A stretch of DNA of 64,000 nucleotides from Erythrobacter sp. (GTDB lineage: Bacteria; Pseudomonadota; Alphaproteobacteria; Sphingomonadales; Sphingomonadaceae), in contig JAMNXO010000001.1 of NCBI GenBank assembly GCA_023653115.1, forward strand, positions 372,001 to 436,000, read 5' to 3'. The notes beneath the pieces were generated by a model. That model made no database searches. It was not told the DNA's origin and saw only the letters and a list, made by a program, of their open reading frames with translations. The position numbers were made by a program, and so were the translations under genes. Below are positions 17,777-26,105 of the stretch, piece after piece (position 1 is the stretch's first letter; every line of letters starts with the position of its first letter).

Positions 17777-19314
17777 GCGGCCTGATCCGGCGTCACCGGC
17801 CTTGCCGAAAGCTCGCGCCGCAGCAGCTTGCCGATCGGATCGCGCGGGAGCTGGTCCACGAACTCGATATAGCGCGGCCGCTTGTAGCCCGCGATCTGGC
17901 CCTTGAAGCGCGCGGTGATGTCCTCGCGCGTCAGGTGCATCCCCGGCTTCAGCACCACAAACGCCTTCACCGCCTCGCCCCACTGCTTGTCGGGCACGCC
18001 GCAGCAGCCCGCGTCGGCCACCTCGGGCATGGCGGCGAAGATCGCATCGACTTCGGCCGGATAGACGTTTTCGCCGCCGGTCTTGATCAGCTCCTTGGCG
18101 CGGCCGAGCAGGTAGCCGCGCCCGCGTTCGTCCATCGTGCCAAGGTCACCGGTGCGCAGCCAGCCGTGGCCCAATGCAGCCTCGCTCGCCTCCGGGTTGC
18201 GCCAGTAGCCGAGCATCACCGAGGGGCCGCGCAGGCACAGTTCGCCTTCCTCGCCGGGAGGGAGGTGATGCCCCTCCGGATCGAGCACGGTCATCGTGAC
18301 GTGCGGCAGCGTCCAGCCGATCGAGCGGGGCGCTTCGAGCATATCGGCATAGTCCATGAAGGTCGCAAAGCCGCAGATCTCGGTCTGGCCGTAGCCGCCG
18401 ACCACCCGCGCGTCCCACTCGCGTTCGATAAATTCGTACATCTGCGGGCGGCCCATTCCGGCGCCGCCGGTGTAATTGGTGAGCGGCATCACGCCGCTGC
18501 GGATCGGCTCCATCGCCTGCCACGGGAAACAGATGGTGGGAAAGGCGCTGGTGGTGGTGCAGGCCTCGCGGTGCAGCAGGTCGAGGATCGCGGCGTTGTC
18601 GTCATCGCGGCCCGCAAACACGCTGGTGCCGCCGCAAGCGAGCATCGCGGCGACCTGCTGCATCCCCACCACATGGAACAGCGGATTGACCGACAGCAGC
18701 ACCTCGCTCTGCGAAAACCCGCGGTGTTGCGCAAAGCCCAAGGCCGATGCGGCCACCGCGCTGACAGCCTGCAGGCAGCCCTTGGGCCGCCCGGTCGTGC
18801 CGCTGGTATACATCATGTAGAGCGGGCGATCGGGCGTGAGGTTCAATCCGAAATCATAGGCGTGGGGGAGGGGGCCATGGGCGCTGGCGACGGCGGTCTC
18901 GAAAAACCCGTCGCCTGCGTGGTGTTCGTCGACCTGATGCACTTCGCCCGCCGCGGCCTCTGCCAAGAGGGCAGAAAAACGCGGATTGACGAAGGTCATC
19001 GCAGGCTCGGCATTGCCGCAAATCCACGCGATCTCGGCCGGAGCCAGCCGCCAGTTGAGCAGCACGGCAATCGCTCCGATCCGGGCCGAGGCCAGCAGCG
19101 TGGTGAGGAACGGCGCACCGTCGGTCAGCAGCAGCGCGATCCGGTCTCCCGGGCCGATGCCCTTCGCCAGCAGCCAGCAGGCAAGGTTGGTCACGCGCGC
19201 GTCAAGCTCGGCCCAGGTCAGGCGCTGCGCCCCGTCAACCGTGGCTAGCCGGTGGGCATGGCGCGCGGCGCAATTGGCCAGCAGCGTATCGAGCGAGAAA
19301 TCGCGGGGGTGCAT
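17773..19314 (-). CDS. AMP-dependent acyl-CoA synthetase
   Basis: 513 residues of the ANL superfamily: P-loop YTSGTTGRPKG, GYGQTEICG, adenine-contacting YLLGRAKELIKTGGENVYP and C-terminal lysine in DPIGKLLRREL. Activates a carboxylic acid to acyl-CoA through an acyl-adenylate; the fatty or aromatic acid used cannot be told. Start ATG 19314 chosen; eight extra codons upstream start at 19338. Monocistronic, convergent with the GST. Confidence 0.92.
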   Translation of the reverse strand: MHPRDFSLDTLLANCAARHAHRLATVDGAQRLTWAELDARVTNLACWLLAKGIGPGDRIALLLTDGAPFLTTLLASARIGAIAVLLNWRLAPAEIAWICGNAEPAMTFVNPRFSALLAEAAAGEVHQVDEHHAGDGFFETAVASAHGPLPHAYDFGLNLTPDRPLYMMYTSGTTGRPKGCLQAVSAVAASALGFAQHRGFSQSEVLLSVNPLFHVVGMQQVAAMLACGGTSVFAGRDDDNAAILDLLHREACTTTSAFPTICFPWQAMEPIRSGVMPLTNYTGGAGMGRPQMYEFIEREWDARVVGGYGQTEICGFATFMDYADMLEAPRSIGWTLPHVTMTVLDPEGHHLPPGEEGELCLRGPSVMLGYWRNPEASEAALGHGWLRTGDLGTMDERGRGYLLGRAKELIKTGGENVYPAEVDAIFAAMPEVADAGCCGVPDKQWGEAVKAFVVLKPGMHLTREDITARFKGQIAGYKRPRYIEFVDQLPRDPIGKLLRRELSARPVTPDQAA

Positions 19315-19350
19315 GGGAGCCAAGCTAGCCGCGCGCACCCGCTTCAGCCA

Positions 19351-19605
19351 TCAGCGATTTTGGGAATTCGCGCTGTCGCAATCATGCCCGCAAGCGCTGC
19401 ATATGCGATTGGGCCAGGGCACCACCAGCACGCCGCGGAAAAACAGGTTTTTGCCGCAAGCCGGGCAATTGAACCGCAGCATCGGTGCATTGGCGATCAC
19501 CAGCATCATGATCGCCGCCGCAAAGGCGAGGGTGGAATGGCCGTAAAGCCGGTCAACCAGCACGACCATGATGATCGCAAGCGCCAGCACACCGAGCATC
19601 ATCCG
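19351..19605 (-). CDS. Small membrane protein with a zinc ribbon
   Basis: 84 residues starting MMLGVLALAIIMVVLV: two hydrophobic helices (about residues 1-16 and 24-40), then a CPACGKN ... CSACGHDC pair of CxxC motifs that should bind one zinc in the cytoplasm. Transcribed with mpl, whose stop is 30 bp upstream. No recognised function. The frame is open to 19749 but the upstream part is only an mpl shadow. Confidence 0.6.
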   Translation of the reverse strand, partial: RMMLGVLALAIIMVVLVDRLYGHSTLAFAAAIMMLVIANAPMLRFNCPACGKNLFFRGVLVVPWPNRICSACGHDCDSANSQNR

Positions 19606-19634
19606 CGCATGGCGGACGGCCCGGGCGTAGCGGC

Positions 19635-21062
19635 TTAGGGGAGCTGGGCGAGGATCGATTGGGCGAACTCCGTCAGCGTATCGTCGCGCGCGCCCATCAC
19701 CACGATCCTGTCTCCCGGGCGGGCGAGCGCGGCGATGCGCGCGCCGCAATCGTCGCGCGCGGGGATGTGTTCGGCCTGCCCGCCCGCCGCGTTGATCAGC
19801 GCCACAATCCGCTCGCTGCCTTCGCTGCGATCAACCGTTCCGCCGAAATACACCGGATCGCTGAAGATGGTGATGTCATCCGGCCCCAGCTCGCGCGCGA
19901 AGGTTTCGGCGAGTTCGGCGCCCATCTGGCGCAGCGGGCCGTAGCCATGAGGCTGGAAGAAGGCGATCACGCGTCCGGGGGTCGCCTTCAATGTGCGCAA
20001 GGTCGCCGCGCATTTTTCCGGGTTGTGGCCGAAATCGTCGATCACCGGAATGCCGCCGGGCGAGGTGCCGACCACGTCAAACCGGCGCGCTAGGCCGGCA
20101 AAACCGCGCAGCGCATAGGTTGCATGACCCACCGCGATACCTACCGCGCTCGCCGCTGCGATGGCGGCCAGCGCGTTGGAGAGGTTGTGCAACCCCGGCA
20201 CCGGCAGGATCAGCGGGAATGCCTCGCGGCTGCGGTTGTCGATCACTGCCGCTCGGATGCCCAGTTCGCTCTGGTCGATCGAGTCCGGCTCGATGGTGAT
20301 GTCGGCGTTCTGGTTCCTGATGGCGAAGGTCACGCATTCCCGCGCGCGGGGCACCAGATAGGACGCCTCCGGGCTATCGAGATTGATCGCGGCCGAGTTT
20401 GATGCGGCGACGAAATTGCCGAACAGCACGCGCAATTCCTCGATGCTCTTGTGATCGAGGCTGACATTGAGCAGCACGCCCACGGTGGGCCGGTAAAGCG
20501 CGATCGAACCGTCGCTTTCGTCCACTTCGCTGACAAACAGATCAGGCCGGCCGATGCGCGCGCTGGCAAAGGGGTTTTCGGCGCTGGCGAAGTTCTTCAT
20601 CACCGCCCCGTTCATCACCGTGGGATCGTAGCCGCCCTCGCTGAGGATCCAGGCGATCATGCCGGTGACAGTCGATTTGCCCGAGGTGCCGCCGACCGCA
20701 ATCGAGAAGCCCGCATCGTTGAACAGCGCCGAAAGCAGCTCGGCCCGGCTCAACCGCGCGCAGCCAAGTTCGCTTGCGCGGGCGACTTCGGGCACGGTGT
20801 TTTCGATCGCGGCGGATGCGATCAGCACCTGATCGGGCGAGGTCACCCCGCTGCCATCCTGCGGAAACAGCTGGAAGCCATGGTTTTCGAGCCATCGGAA
20901 CTTGGCCGGCGTGCGGCCCTGATCGCGGCTACGATCCGATCCGGCGACCGGATGCCCCAGCCCGTGCGCAATCTGCGCGAGAGGCAACATGCCCGACCCG
21001 CCAATGCCGCAAAAGAACAGCGCTCGGCCGTCAAGCGACCCGGCTTTGACCCCGTTTTCCAT
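19635..21062 (-). CDS. mpl: UDP-N-acetylmuramate:L-alanyl-gamma-D-glutamyl-meso-diaminopimelate ligase
   Basis: Reattaches recycled murein tripeptide to UDP-MurNAc, bypassing MurC-D-E; cytosolic. 475 residues, close to E. coli Mpl (457). The MurC-like N-terminal Rossmann domain begins FFCGIGGSGMLPLAQ, the ATP P-loop is GGTSGKSTVTGM, and the Mur-ligase C-terminal domain has IDDFGHNPEK (Mpl-type, not the DDYxHHP of MurC). It is divergently paired (56 bp) with an LD-carboxypeptidase gene of the same recycling route. MurC is the alternative family, less likely given the FGHNP motif. Confidence 0.85.
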   Translation of the reverse strand: MENGVKAGSLDGRALFFCGIGGSGMLPLAQIAHGLGHPVAGSDRSRDQGRTPAKFRWLENHGFQLFPQDGSGVTSPDQVLIASAAIENTVPEVARASELGCARLSRAELLSALFNDAGFSIAVGGTSGKSTVTGMIAWILSEGGYDPTVMNGAVMKNFASAENPFASARIGRPDLFVSEVDESDGSIALYRPTVGVLLNVSLDHKSIEELRVLFGNFVAASNSAAINLDSPEASYLVPRARECVTFAIRNQNADITIEPDSIDQSELGIRAAVIDNRSREAFPLILPVPGLHNLSNALAAIAAASAVGIAVGHATYALRGFAGLARRFDVVGTSPGGIPVIDDFGHNPEKCAATLRTLKATPGRVIAFFQPHGYGPLRQMGAELAETFARELGPDDITIFSDPVYFGGTVDRSEGSERIVALINAAGGQAEHIPARDDCGARIAALARPGDRIVVMGARDDTLTEFAQSILAQLP

Positions 21063-21118
21063 CTGCCGCTTGGTTATTGACTTGCGCGCCCACTGACAAG
21101 CGCCATAGGCTGCGTTGC

Positions 21119-21973
21119 ATGACGAATATCGCCATCTGCGCGCCTGCCACGCCGATCACCCGCGAGCAGCAAGCGGCGCTCGAAGCGCTGGTCGCGGCGG
21201 AATATCCCGCCCACCGCGTCACCTTCCACGACCAATGCTTTGAACGCGCAGGCCACTTTGCCGGCGATGATCTCAGGCGCCTGACCGCGCTGCTCGAATG
21301 CGCCAATGATCCCGCCTTCGACGTCGTCTGGTTCGCCAAGGGCGGCTATGGCTCGAACCGTATTGCCGAAGCCGCCGTGGCGCAGATGAATGTGAGCGCG
21401 CGGGCCAAGACCTATGTCGGCTTTTCGGATGCGGGCTATCTGCTCGCCGCGCTTTATCGCAACGGAATTGGCCAGAGCGTGCACGGCTCGATGCCGGTCA
21501 GCGCGCGCTCGGATGGCGGGAAGGAGGCGATCCGCCGGGTGCTCAACTGGCTCGGCGGTGATACCAGCGGGGTTGAGCCGAGCGTCGATGGCGTGACGCC
21601 CATGGCGGCCTTTAACCTGATCACATTGGCGATGATCGCAGGCACGCCGATGATGCCCGACCTGACCGGCCATGTGGTGATGGTCGAGGAAGTGGCCGAA
21701 CATCTCTATGCGATCGACCGGATGTTCTTCCACCTTGCCGGAACCCTGCCGCGGATCGCCGGGCTGAGGCTGGGCGCGATCACTGACGTACCGGAAAACT
21801 ATGTTGAATTCGGTCAGGGCGAGGAGGATATCGCCCGCTTCTGGTGCGCGCGCGCCGGCATTCCCTATCTCGGCCGCGCGCTGATCGGGCATAATTCTGC
21901 CAACAGGGTTGTGCCCTTCGGCCTTGCCAGCCCGCCCGCGCAGGCGTGGCGGCGCGCCCCAAAATCAAAATAG
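21119..21973 (+). CDS. ldcA: LD-carboxypeptidase (S66 family)
   Basis: Removes the terminal D-Ala from recycled murein tetrapeptide to give the tripeptide that Mpl uses. 284 residues, cytosolic. S66 hallmarks: nucleophile serine region KGGYGSNRI, YVGFSDAGYL, HGSMPV, and glutamate/histidine in VVMVEEVAEHLYAIDRM. ATG 21119 chosen because MTNIAICAP matches the family start. Head-to-head with mpl and 11 bp before fabD. Assignment by motifs; some family members act on microcin or other substrates. Confidence 0.88.
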   Translation: MTNIAICAPATPITREQQAALEALVAAEYPAHRVTFHDQCFERAGHFAGDDLRRLTALLECANDPAFDVVWFAKGGYGSNRIAEAAVAQMNVSARAKTYVGFSDAGYLLAALYRNGIGQSVHGSMPVSARSDGGKEAIRRVLNWLGGDTSGVEPSVDGVTPMAAFNLITLAMIAGTPMMPDLTGHVVMVEEVAEHLYAIDRMFFHLAGTLPRIAGLRLGAITDVPENYVEFGQGEEDIARFWCARAGIPYLGRALIGHNSANRVVPFGLASPPAQAWRRAPKSK

Positions 21974-21984
21974 ACGGGGTGATG

Positions 21985-22923
21985 ATGCGCGCGTTTCTAT
22001 TTCCGGGGCAGGGCAGCCAGAAGGTCGGCATGGGCGTGGAACTCGCAGAAGCCAGCGCAGCAGCGCGGGAGGTGTTCGGCGAAGTTGACGAGGCCTTGAA
22101 GCAGAAGCTTTCGGTGCTGATGCGCGAAGGCCCGGACGACCAGCTCACGCTCACCGAAAACGCGCAGCCCGCAATCATGGCCAATGCCATCGCCACCTTG
22201 CGGGTGCTGGAGCGGGATTTCGGCGTGAAGCTGACCGCCGCCGCCAATTGCGTGGCGGGCCACTCGCTCGGCGAATATGCCGCGTTGTGTGCCGTGGGCG
22301 CATTCGGGCTCGCTGACACGGCGCGCCTGCTCAAACTGCGTGGGACTGCGATGCAGGCGGCTGTGCCGCTGGGCGAGGGCACCATGGCGGTGCTGCTGGG
22401 CGCCGACATTGATCAGGCCAAGGCCTTGGCCGAGGCCGCAGCGCAGGGCGAGGTGTGCGAGGTCGCCAACGACAATGATCCCTCTCAGGTCGTCATCTCC
22501 GGCCACACCGGCGCGATCGAACGGGCAGTGGCGCTGGTCAAGGAATTCGGGATCAAGCGCGGCATGATCCTCAACGTTTCGGCCCCGTTCCACTCCTCGC
22601 TGATGGCACCGGCTGCCGAGCGCATGGCAGAGGCGCTGGAGGCAACGCCGCCTGCGGCCTTCACGCTGCCGCTCTATGCCAATGTCACCGCCGCTGCCGT
22701 CACCGATCCCGAGGCCGAACGCGCGCTGCTGGTCGAGCAGGTTACCGGCCGCGTGCGCTGGCGTGAAAGCGTGCTTGCCATGCGGGCGGACGGCGTGGAA
22801 AGCTTCGTCGAACTGGGCGGCAAGGTATTGGGCCCGATGGTCAGCCGGATCGACAAGGACGCCCAGGTGACGAGCCTTGTGACGATGGCTGATCTTGAGG
22901 CCTTTGCGAAGGAGATCGCGTGA
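21985..22923 (+). CDS. fabD: Malonyl-CoA:ACP transacylase
   Basis: Transfers malonyl from CoA to acyl carrier protein to start fatty acid elongation. 312 residues: MRAFLFPGQGSQKVGMG, nucleophile in GHSLGEYAA, active-site histidine in NVSAPFHSSLM, arginine region LLKLRGTAMQ. GACGGGG precedes the double ATG; I use the second (21985), the first at 21982 would add one Met. Its stop overlaps the fabG start (TGATG). Confidence 0.97.
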   Translation: MRAFLFPGQGSQKVGMGVELAEASAAAREVFGEVDEALKQKLSVLMREGPDDQLTLTENAQPAIMANAIATLRVLERDFGVKLTAAANCVAGHSLGEYAALCAVGAFGLADTARLLKLRGTAMQAAVPLGEGTMAVLLGADIDQAKALAEAAAQGEVCEVANDNDPSQVVISGHTGAIERAVALVKEFGIKRGMILNVSAPFHSSLMAPAAERMAEALEATPPAAFTLPLYANVTAAAVTDPEAERALLVEQVTGRVRWRESVLAMRADGVESFVELGGKVLGPMVSRIDKDAQVTSLVTMADLEAFAKEIA

Positions 22924-23687
22924 TGTTTTCACTGAACGGCATGAATGCCCTTGTCACCGGCGCAAGCGGCGGGATCGGGTCGAGCATCGCGCACGCGCTC
23001 GCCTCTCAGGGCGCGCGGCTTGCGCTGTCGGGCTCGAACCCTTCCAAGCTGCGGGCCTTCCGCGATGAGCTCAACGAAGCCTATCCGCACCACGATCACG
23101 ATGGCCATGTCGAGATCACCTGCGATCTGGGTAACACCACGCAGGTCGAAGAGCTGGTGCCCGCCATGCTCGACACTCTCGGCACGATGGATATTCTCGT
23201 GAACAATGCCGGCATCACCCGCGACAATCTGGGGATGCGGATGAAGGATGATGAATGGGATCAGGTGATCCGCATCAACCTTGAAGCCAGCTTCCGCCTG
23301 ATGCGCGCCGCCGCCAAGCCGATGATGAAGGCGCGGTTCGGGCGGATCATCAACATCACCAGCGTGGTGGGCAGCACCGGCAATCCCGGGCAGATGAACT
23401 ACTGCGCCGCCAAGGCAGGCCTGACCGGCATGACCAAGGCGTTTGCGCAGGAAGTCGCCAGCCGCGGGATCACCGCGAATTGCGTCGCCCCGGGCTTCAT
23501 CCGCACCGCGATGACCGCTGCGCTCGATGAAAAGCAGCAGGCCGCGATCAATGGGCGCATTCCGATGGGCCGGATGGGCGAGGGCGCGGAAATCGGCGCG
23601 GCGGTTGCCTTCCTCGCCAGCCGCGAGGCGGCCTATGTGACGGGCGAAACGCTGCACGTGAACGGCGGGATGGCGATGCTGGGATGA
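22923..23687 (+). CDS. fabG: 3-oxoacyl-ACP reductase
   Basis: NADPH-dependent reduction of beta-ketoacyl-ACP in fatty acid synthesis. 254 residues: TGASGGIGSSIA, NNAG, catalytic Ser in ITSVVGSTG, Tyr/Lys in YCAAKAG and the VAPGFIRTAMT segment typical of FabG. Start ATG 22923 is coupled to the fabD stop. acpP and fabF, often next, are absent here; dnaN follows after 161 bp. Confidence 0.95.
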   Translation: MFSLNGMNALVTGASGGIGSSIAHALASQGARLALSGSNPSKLRAFRDELNEAYPHHDHDGHVEITCDLGNTTQVEELVPAMLDTLGTMDILVNNAGITRDNLGMRMKDDEWDQVIRINLEASFRLMRAAAKPMMKARFGRIINITSVVGSTGNPGQMNYCAAKAGLTGMTKAFAQEVASRGITANCVAPGFIRTAMTAALDEKQQAAINGRIPMGRMGEGAEIGAAVAFLASREAAYVTGETLHVNGGMAMLG

Positions 23688-23848
23688 TCAGCGGGCGTTC
23701 TTGCCCCCTTATCCCCAGCCACGTCACCCCTCGCAAAGCCGCCAACTTGCCCGTATTGTCGCCTGCGCTAAGGTTTTACGCACTTTCCGGCGCTTGAGGG
23801 CGATTCCTTTCGTCTCGGCGCAAGACACAGGACCGATAGGGACAAGCG

Positions 23849-24976
23849 ATGAAGGCCACGATCGAACGCGCGACGCTGCTGCGGTGTCTTTCCCATGTTC
23901 AATCCGTGGTGGAGCGGCGCAACACCATTCCGATCCTGTCGAATGTGCTGATCGACGCCAGCGACGGCGGCAGCGTCCGCGTGATGGCGACCGACCTTGA
24001 TCTGCAGGTGGTCGAGACGATGTCGGCCTCCTCGGTGGATCAGCCGGGTGCGATCACGGTTTCGGCGCACCTCTTGTTCGATATTGCACGCAAGCTGCCC
24101 GAAGGCAGCCAGGTGAGCCTGACCACCAGCGACAACCGGTTGGAAGTCAAGGCGGGCCGCTCGAACTTCAAGCTGCCGACGCTGCCGCGCGATGATTTCC
24201 CGGTGATCGTCGAAGGCGATCTGCCGACCAGCTTCGAACTGTCCGCGCGCCTGCTCGCCGAGCTGATCGATCGCACCCGCTTCGCGATCTCGACCGAGGA
24301 AACGCGCTACTACCTCAACGGCATCTTCCTGCACGTCACCGACGAGGACGAGCCACTGCTCAAGGCCGCGGCTACCGATGGCCACCGCCTTGCACGCTTC
24401 ACGATTCCGCGGCCCGAAGGCGCGGCCGGGATGCCCGATGTGATCGTGCCGCGCAAAGCCGTGGGCGAGCTGCGCAAGCTCCTCGAAGAAGCGCTCGATA
24501 GCAATGTCCTGATCGACCTTTCGGCCAGCAAGATCCGCTTCACGCTCGGCGGCGAGGGCGGCATGGTGCTCACCAGCAAGCTGATCGACGGCACCTTCCC
24601 CGATTACAGCCGCGTGATCCCGACCGCGAACGACAAGCTGCTGAAGGTCGATCCCAAGCTGTTCTTCTCGGGCGTGGACCGCGTTGCGACCATCGCCACG
24701 GAAAAGACCCGCGCGGTCAAGATCGGGCTGGATCACGACCGTGTGACGCTCTCGGTCACCTCGCCCGACAACGGCACCGCCGCTGAAGAAATCGCGGCCG
24801 ATTACCGAGCGGAAAGCATGGAGATCGGCTTCAACGCCAATTATCTCAAGGACATCCTCGGCCAGATCGACGCCGAGACGGTTGAACTGCACCTGGCCGA
24901 TGCCGGCGCGCCGACTCTGATCCGCGAGAATGAAGCAAGCCGTGCGCTTTATGTGCTGATGCCGATGCGGGTGTGA
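23849..24976 (+). CDS. dnaN: DNA polymerase III beta subunit (sliding clamp)
   Basis: Ring-shaped dimer that tethers Pol III to DNA and recruits repair proteins through a C-terminal hydrophobic cleft. 375 residues with three clamp domains; NTIPILSNVLI, ATDLDLQV, ATDGHRLAR and the terminal YVLMPMRV (M-P-M-R end) are diagnostic. It is not beside dnaA, as in several sphingomonads. A 161-bp leader precedes it. Confidence 0.97.
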   Translation: MKATIERATLLRCLSHVQSVVERRNTIPILSNVLIDASDGGSVRVMATDLDLQVVETMSASSVDQPGAITVSAHLLFDIARKLPEGSQVSLTTSDNRLEVKAGRSNFKLPTLPRDDFPVIVEGDLPTSFELSARLLAELIDRTRFAISTEETRYYLNGIFLHVTDEDEPLLKAAATDGHRLARFTIPRPEGAAGMPDVIVPRKAVGELRKLLEEALDSNVLIDLSASKIRFTLGGEGGMVLTSKLIDGTFPDYSRVIPTANDKLLKVDPKLFFSGVDRVATIATEKTRAVKIGLDHDRVTLSVTSPDNGTAAEEIAADYRAESMEIGFNANYLKDILGQIDAETVELHLADAGAPTLIRENEASRALYVLMPMRV

Positions 24977-25004
24977 ACCCCGCAATACGCGAGGGGAACT
25001 GCCG

Positions 25005-26087
25005 ATGACTGCTGTGCAAGTCCACGTCCGCAAGGGCGCATTGAGTGAAGCCGCGCTGGCTCAGCTCCCCTTAGCCCCGCTGGCAGACGGCGCGGTCCGG
25101 CTTGCGGTCGAGAGCTTCTCGGTTACTGCCAACAACATCACCTATGCGGTGGTGGGTGACGGGTTCAAATATTGGGACTTTTTCCCGGCACCAGAAGGCC
25201 TTGGCATCGTGCCGATGTGGGGCCATGCGCGGGTGATCGAAAGCTGCCATCCCGATATCGCCGTGGGCGAGCGGGTCTACGGCTATCTGCCGATGGCGAG
25301 CCATCTGGATGTGCGCCCGGGCAAGGTGACCCCCGGCGGTTTCCTCGACACCACCGATTATCGCCAGCCGATGAGCCCGGTCTACAACAGCTACACGCGC
25401 CTTGCTGCCGATCCGGAGCATGATCCGGCGCGCGAGGCAGAGCGGATGATCTTCGGCCCGCTGTTCCGCACCGGGTTCCTGATCGAATACTTCCTGCGCG
25501 GGGCTGACTGGTTCGGCGCCGAGCAGCTGATCGTCACCAGCGCCTCGTCGAAAACGGCGATGGGGCTGGCAAGCGTGGCGCGGCAATCCTCGCCGCAGGT
25601 GCGCCGCATCGGTCTGACGTCAAAGGGCAATGTCGGCTTTGTCGAGGCAAGCGGGCTTTACGACGAGGTTGTCGCCTATGACGATCTTGAGCGCTTGCCG
25701 GTCGTCCGCAGTGTCAGCGTCGATTTCGCCGGCAATGCTGATCTGCTGGCGCGGATACACCGCCATTTCGAGGACGCGCTGGCCCATTCTGCGCTGGTCG
25801 GGGTGACCCATATCGAGGCCCGCTCCACGTTCGGCGGGGGCGAAGCGCTGCCCGGACCCAAGCCTGCGCTGTTCTTCGCGCCCGATCACGCCGTCGCCTT
25901 CTTCAAGGCGCATGGGCCCGAGGAAGGCGGCAAGCTGGTCGCTGCGGCCTGGCGCGAATTCCTCAAGGCCGCCGATGGCACGATCGCGATCGAGCGCCAT
26001 GCCGGCCTTGATGCCGCGCGCGAGGTGTTCCTTGCGATGCTGGCGGGCAAGGTCGATCCGGCCAAGGGTATTGTGATCGAACCCTAG
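25005..26087 (+). CDS. DUF2855 family protein
   Basis: 360 residues. It resembles a medium-chain alcohol dehydrogenase stripped of most catalytic features: an N-terminal GroES-like half (VTANNITYAVVGDGFKYWDFFP, the DUF2855 hallmark) and a Rossmann-like half with VTSASSKTAMGLA instead of GxGxxG. No zinc ligands are evident. The gene is 28 bp downstream of dnaN and convergent with the amidohydrolase. Function unknown. Confidence 0.85.
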   Translation: MTAVQVHVRKGALSEAALAQLPLAPLADGAVRLAVESFSVTANNITYAVVGDGFKYWDFFPAPEGLGIVPMWGHARVIESCHPDIAVGERVYGYLPMASHLDVRPGKVTPGGFLDTTDYRQPMSPVYNSYTRLAADPEHDPAREAERMIFGPLFRTGFLIEYFLRGADWFGAEQLIVTSASSKTAMGLASVARQSSPQVRRIGLTSKGNVGFVEASGLYDEVVAYDDLERLPVVRSVSVDFAGNADLLARIHRHFEDALAHSALVGVTHIEARSTFGGGEALPGPKPALFFAPDHAVAFFKAHGPEEGGKLVAAAWREFLKAADGTIAIERHAGLDAAREVFLAMLAGKVDPAKGIVIEP

Positions 26088-26105
26088 GCCGCGCAGGTCG
26101 GCGGA

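Noticed and set aside
23709-23717. DnaA box TTATCCCCA upstream of dnaN, hinting at an origin
   Set aside because: A single 8/9 match without further boxes, an AT-rich unwinding element or dnaA; chance is sufficient.
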